This document shows, piece by piece, positions 6,391 through 8,198 of a DNA stretch of 8,198 nt (position 1 is the stretch's first letter; every line of letters starts with the position of its first letter). Under the pieces are notes generated by a model. That model was given only the letters and a program-made list of their open reading frames with translations. It was not told where the DNA came from and made no database searches. This DNA is from Candidatus Zixiibacteriota bacterium (GTDB lineage Bacteria; Zixibacteria; MSB-5A5; GN15; JAAZOE01). The stretch covers positions 1 to 8,198 of the forward strand of contig JAUUYJ010000106.1 of the NCBI GenBank assembly GCA_030588275.1. The letters run 5' to 3'. Position numbers and translations under genes: made by a program.

Positions 6391-6804
6391 TCAGGCCGAA
6401 TTCGGTTTATAGATTGTCGCAATAATCGCCCCGGCCAACATCATCATAATCGGGTAACCGATAATCCACCCGACAACCCAGGATGTTGGGTAAGGAAAGA
6501 CCGCATAATTTATCAACGACGCCGAGACCGAAAAGGTAATACCAACATACAGGCCAAAGCGAACCCCTTCACCCATCCCTTTATTTTCATACCCTTTGGT
6601 AAAAATGTAGCAGAACCCAAAAGCAAGAATCAGAAATCCCAGAATCATCCAGATAATAAAATCACCCGCTCCAGCCTCACCGCGCAACAGATCCTGACTC
6701 TGTTGATAAAAGTCACCCATTATGTAAGTATGGAAAATCCCTTCAGCCAAAAACAGATAGACAAAAACTGCCAACGATCCAATGATGTATCGACCTTTGT
6801 TCAT
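6391..6804 (-). CDS. Small four-helix membrane protein of unknown function
   Basis: This 137-residue protein is read on the minus strand from ATG at 6804. An AGAAGGA element eight bases upstream decides this start over the in-frame TTG at 6834. Four hydrophobic segments are visible at about 7-29, 48-68, 82-101 and 108-132. Between helices 2 and 3 is the block YIFTKGYENKGMGEGVRFG, then YP-TSWVVGWIIGYPIMMMLAGAIIATIYKP. I believe this pattern recurs in a family of uncharacterised bacterial inner-membrane proteins, but I know no function for it. No catalytic or metal-binding motif is evident; a His in helix 1 (FHTY) is the only conspicuous polar residue within the membrane. It converges on the rhodanese gene with 16 bases between the two stop codons and no hairpin terminator there, so the transcripts may overlap. 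Confidence 0.82.
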   Translation of the reverse strand: MNKGRYIIGSLAVFVYLFLAEGIFHTYIMGDFYQQSQDLLRGEAGAGDFIIWMILGFLILAFGFCYIFTKGYENKGMGEGVRFGLYVGITFSVSASLINYAVFPYPTSWVVGWIIGYPIMMMLAGAIIATIYKPNSA

Positions 6805-6950
6805 TCTTTGGTTCCTTCTGTGAATGGTTTGCAATTTATACGATTACTGGCTTGATTTCGCGGTTCGAAATCGGGCATCATTATCAAAAGACCGGCGACA
6901 TTCTTTATTTCACCACTTCCCCTCACTAATGAAAATAAAATTATCGTTTA

Positions 6951-6958
6951 ATTATACC
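6951..6958 (-). promoter_or_regulatory. Extended -10 promoter of the membrane protein gene
   Basis: Read on the minus strand the sequence is TTGGTATAATTAAA: a perfect TATAAT at 6956-6951 with TG one base upstream, the extended -10 form. No good -35 box is seen, which is usual for this class. It would give a leader of about 140 bases. Confidence 0.55.
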
Positions 6959-6986
6959 AATGACTGTCGTCATCATCACCCATATT

Positions 6987-7027
6987 AAAAAAACCGGATC
7001 AAATCGCAACCATTAAACTAAATCCGG
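6987..7027 (-). terminator. Terminator-like hairpin on the minus strand
   Basis: On the minus strand CCGGAT (7027-7022), a 22-base loop, ATCCGG (6999-6994) and then seven T (6993-6987). The stem is short and the loop long, so efficiency is doubtful, but the T-run directly abuts the stem. It has no intact gene upstream, only the open frame described at 7013-7165. Confidence 0.4.
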
Positions 7028-7165
7028 GCGGCCAGTATTTTGATAAGCAAACCGTTTCAACCGAATCAGACCGCTTCCGCTATGAATCAATTTTTGACAC
7101 CGGCCGGATCGGAACCATGCCACAATACCAATCGGCAACAAAGCCCAGGCAATTTCACAATAACT
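7013..7165 (-). pseudogene. Possible gene remnant, minus-strand open frame lacking a start codon
   Basis: Reading from 7165 to TAA at 7013-7015 gives 50 residues, among them IAWALLPIGIVAWFRSGR, a plausible membrane helix with a basic border, and a basic tail ending RPDLV. The frame has no ATG and is preceded by TGA at 7168-7166. Upstream of that TGA the same frame stays open for about 35 more codons, with hydrophobic content (RRQILLINIL). A terminator-like hairpin overlaps its last codons. This could be the eroded end of a small membrane protein gene, but an open frame of this length also arises by chance. Confidence 0.25.
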
Positions 7166-7280
7166 TCATAAAATATTTATTAGTAAAATTTGTCGTCTGA
7201 CATTCCATATAGATGTTGAAGCAAACCCGCTATAGATCAATCTGTAGTAGTCGGAAAAGGCGGATGATAATAAAAACTGT

Positions 7281-7308
7281 TTGACTACGGTTTATTGTAA
7301 ACCATATT
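7281..7308 (+). promoter_or_regulatory. Promoter with an operator-like inverted repeat, upstream of the P-loop kinase gene
   Basis: TTGACT (7281-7286) and CATATT (7303-7308) are 16 bases apart. Between them lies GGTTTA-TTG-TAAACC (7289-7303), a perfect 6-base inverted repeat that a dimeric repressor could use. The predicted leader to 7400 is about 85 bases. Confidence 0.45.
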
Positions 7309-7399
7309 GCACCTTCCACCACAAACGTCTCGCTTATCAAAGTTGCTAATTAATAGCTGACACGAATTTTTTAAAATGGGAATAGCGAATTAGATACCA

Positions 7400-7957
7400 A
7401 TGGCAATAAACGGCATGAAAATAAAAAACCATGACGGCGATCAATACCGCAGGATTTTGATTCTGGGAAACGGTGGGAGCGGGAAATCAACTTTGGCCCG
7501 GGAGATCGGATCAATCCTCAATCTCCCGATTGTCCATCTTGATCAACAATTTTGGCAACCGGGATGGACCAAGCCAGACATTGATAGCTGGAGAACAAAA
7601 GTATCTAATATGGCAAAAGAAGACTCCTGGGTCATGGATGGTAATTTTGGCTCCACCTTTGATATTCGACTACCGCGTGCCGACCTGATTATCTTTTTGG
7701 ATTTTAATCCTCTCTACTGCTTGTATAAAGTCTTCAGACGACGCCTGAAAAATCGTGGCAAAATCCGGCCCGACATGGCACCCGGATGCGCCGAACAGGT
7801 TGATTGGGAATTCATCAAATGGATATTGAGCTACAACCATTCTTCAAAGGTCAGTCTTCTGTCCGCTTTTGAAAAATTTCACTGTACCAATAAATTAATA
7901 ACAGTTCAAACCAGAAAAGATATCGACATATTTTTGGCAATGCTTTCCCGAATGTAG
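7400..7957 (+). CDS. P-loop nucleotide-kinase-like protein (topology modulation/FlaR-like family)
   Basis: This 185-residue cytoplasmic protein has an adenylate-kinase-like NTPase fold. RRILILGNGGSGKSTLA contains Walker A at 23-31. HLDQQFWQPGW (46-56) and WVMDGNF (77-83) are blocks typical of the proteins annotated as DNA topology modulation protein or FlaR. ADLIIFLDF (94-102) is the second acidic strand, and RRRLKNRGKIRPDMAPGC (113-130) with its arginines corresponds to the lid. DWEFIKWILSY (135-145) completes the family pattern. The family's real substrate is uncertain despite its name. Neither ATG 7400 nor the in-frame ATG 7415 has a Shine-Dalgarno; relatives usually start just before the RILI strand, so the first 15 residues may not be translated. 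A promoter with an inverted repeat lies upstream. It appears to be transcribed alone. Confidence 0.85.
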   Translation: MAINGMKIKNHDGDQYRRILILGNGGSGKSTLAREIGSILNLPIVHLDQQFWQPGWTKPDIDSWRTKVSNMAKEDSWVMDGNFGSTFDIRLPRADLIIFLDFNPLYCLYKVFRRRLKNRGKIRPDMAPGCAEQVDWEFIKWILSYNHSSKVSLLSAFEKFHCTNKLITVQTRKDIDIFLAMLSRM

Positions 7958-8065
7958 CTATTACTGCACAGGTATCAATAGCAAAACGCTCCCCAAAGCA
8001 GAGTGAGAACCGGTCATCTCTGGAATCAAATCATAAATTGGCCAGAAGCTCGCGACAGCCTGAAA

Positions 8066-8131
8066 GTGGCAACGCCACCCCATGCACTACGCTCAGGGGT
8101 AAGAAAACCCCGCCGGGGAGACGGGGTTCTT
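8066..8131. terminator. Terminator region with competing C4/G4 hairpins
   Basis: AACCCCG (8106-8112) and CGGGGTT (8122-8128) form a seven-pair stem. On the minus strand it is followed by TTCTT after the final GGGGTT (GGGGTTTTCTT), making it a fair terminator for a gene entering from the right; on the plus strand only TTCTT follows. Neighbouring ACCCC (8077-8081), GGGGT (8096-8100) and GGGG (8115-8118) offer alternative pairings, and GTGGC-AAC-GCCAC (8066-8078) is a further small hairpin. Confidence 0.55.
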
Positions 8132-8182
8132 GATCGATGGGTAAAGATTGAGGGGGTAAATCTGATTCTATGCTATTGCAAA

Positions 8183-8198
8183 TTACTTGCCGAGTCGT
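8183..8198 (-). CDS. Possible last codons of a minus-strand gene at the right edge
   Basis: Read on the minus strand the edge gives CGA CTC GGC AAG TAA, that is RLGK then stop at 8183-8185. A minus-strand terminator lies about 55 bases downstream at 8106-8128, as expected for the end of a gene. Only four codons are inside the window, so the product cannot be named and the call rests on context. Confidence 0.25.

Larger units (their letters stand above)
6835..7399. other. Long AT-rich spacer between divergent genes
   Basis: No intact gene is seen in these 565 bases. From left to right it holds a minus-strand extended -10 promoter (6951-6958), a minus-strand terminator-like hairpin (6987-7027), a minus-strand open frame without a start codon (7013-7165), and a plus-strand promoter with an internal inverted repeat (7281-7308). 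The stretch 7310-7399 shows nothing further that I can support. Confidence 0.6.

Noticed and set aside
6109..6855. A 248-codon open frame on the plus strand overlapping the rhodanese gene end and running antisense to the membrane protein gene
   Set aside because: Its composition is unlike a protein (rich in N, Q, S, P with no family pattern) and it conflicts with two well-supported genes, one with an active-site loop and one with helices plus a ribosome binding site.
7091..7122. TTGACA at 7094-7099 as a -35 box
   Set aside because: No acceptable -10 box occurs 16 to 18 bases downstream.
8031..8198. A 56-codon minus-strand frame open from the right edge through the C4/G4 hairpins
   Set aside because: It passes through a probable terminator and its translation is proline-rich without protein-like pattern. 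The alternative frame ending RLGK-stop at 8183 fits the context better.
1..8198. CRISPR array, insertion sequence, phage genes or a defence or toxin system
   Set aside because: No regularly spaced repeats, transposase or integrase motifs, terminal inverted repeats, or nuclease-like genes were found. Gene content is housekeeping or single accessory genes.

Overview
The window is an ordinary-looking bacterial chromosomal segment of moderate GC, with six protein genes, one of them interrupted. It contains no tRNA, rRNA, CRISPR array or insertion sequence that I can recognise. Gene content (ClpC-type Clp ATPase, L27 without L21 beside it, a DUF116-like cysteine protein, an M3-like peptidase, a rhodanese lipoprotein, a small four-helix membrane protein) and the rho-independent terminators suggest a Gram-negative, possibly anaerobic lineage. 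A candidate phylum near the FCB group would fit, but that placement is an inference and not proven by the sequence.

Region 1-2043 encodes most of ClpC, entering from beyond the left edge. The gene is split by an in-frame ochre codon at 883-885, inside the UVR-like middle domain between the two ATPase modules. The same frame resumes immediately afterwards with perfectly conserved ClpC sequence up to 2043. This is the most striking observation in the window. A structured spacer with a nine-C run and a strong terminator (2205-2236) follows, then a promoter and rpmA (2374-2625) with its own terminator (2713-2745).

Region 2906-3745 encodes a DUF116-like protein with eight cysteines and no visible Shine-Dalgarno. 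Region 3904-6374 holds a divergent M3-like metallopeptidase (HELGH plus a downstream Glu) and, 44 bases later, a rhodanese-domain lipoprotein; the two may share a transcript. A convergent gene on the minus strand (6391-6804) encodes a small membrane protein driven from an extended -10 promoter near 6951.

Region 6835-7399 is a long AT-rich spacer. It carries that minus-strand promoter, a minus-strand terminator-like hairpin following an open frame with no start codon (a possible gene remnant), and a promoter with a perfect inverted repeat between its -35 and -10 boxes. It leads into a P-loop nucleotide-kinase-like gene (7400-7957). The right end (7958-8198) has alternating C4/G4 blocks forming competing hairpins, probably the terminator of a minus-strand gene whose last codons lie at the right edge.

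I see no obvious multi-gene system. The genes look like independent housekeeping or accessory units, and the candidates for novelty are the broken or bipartite clpC, the DUF116-like protein and the divergent peptidase.
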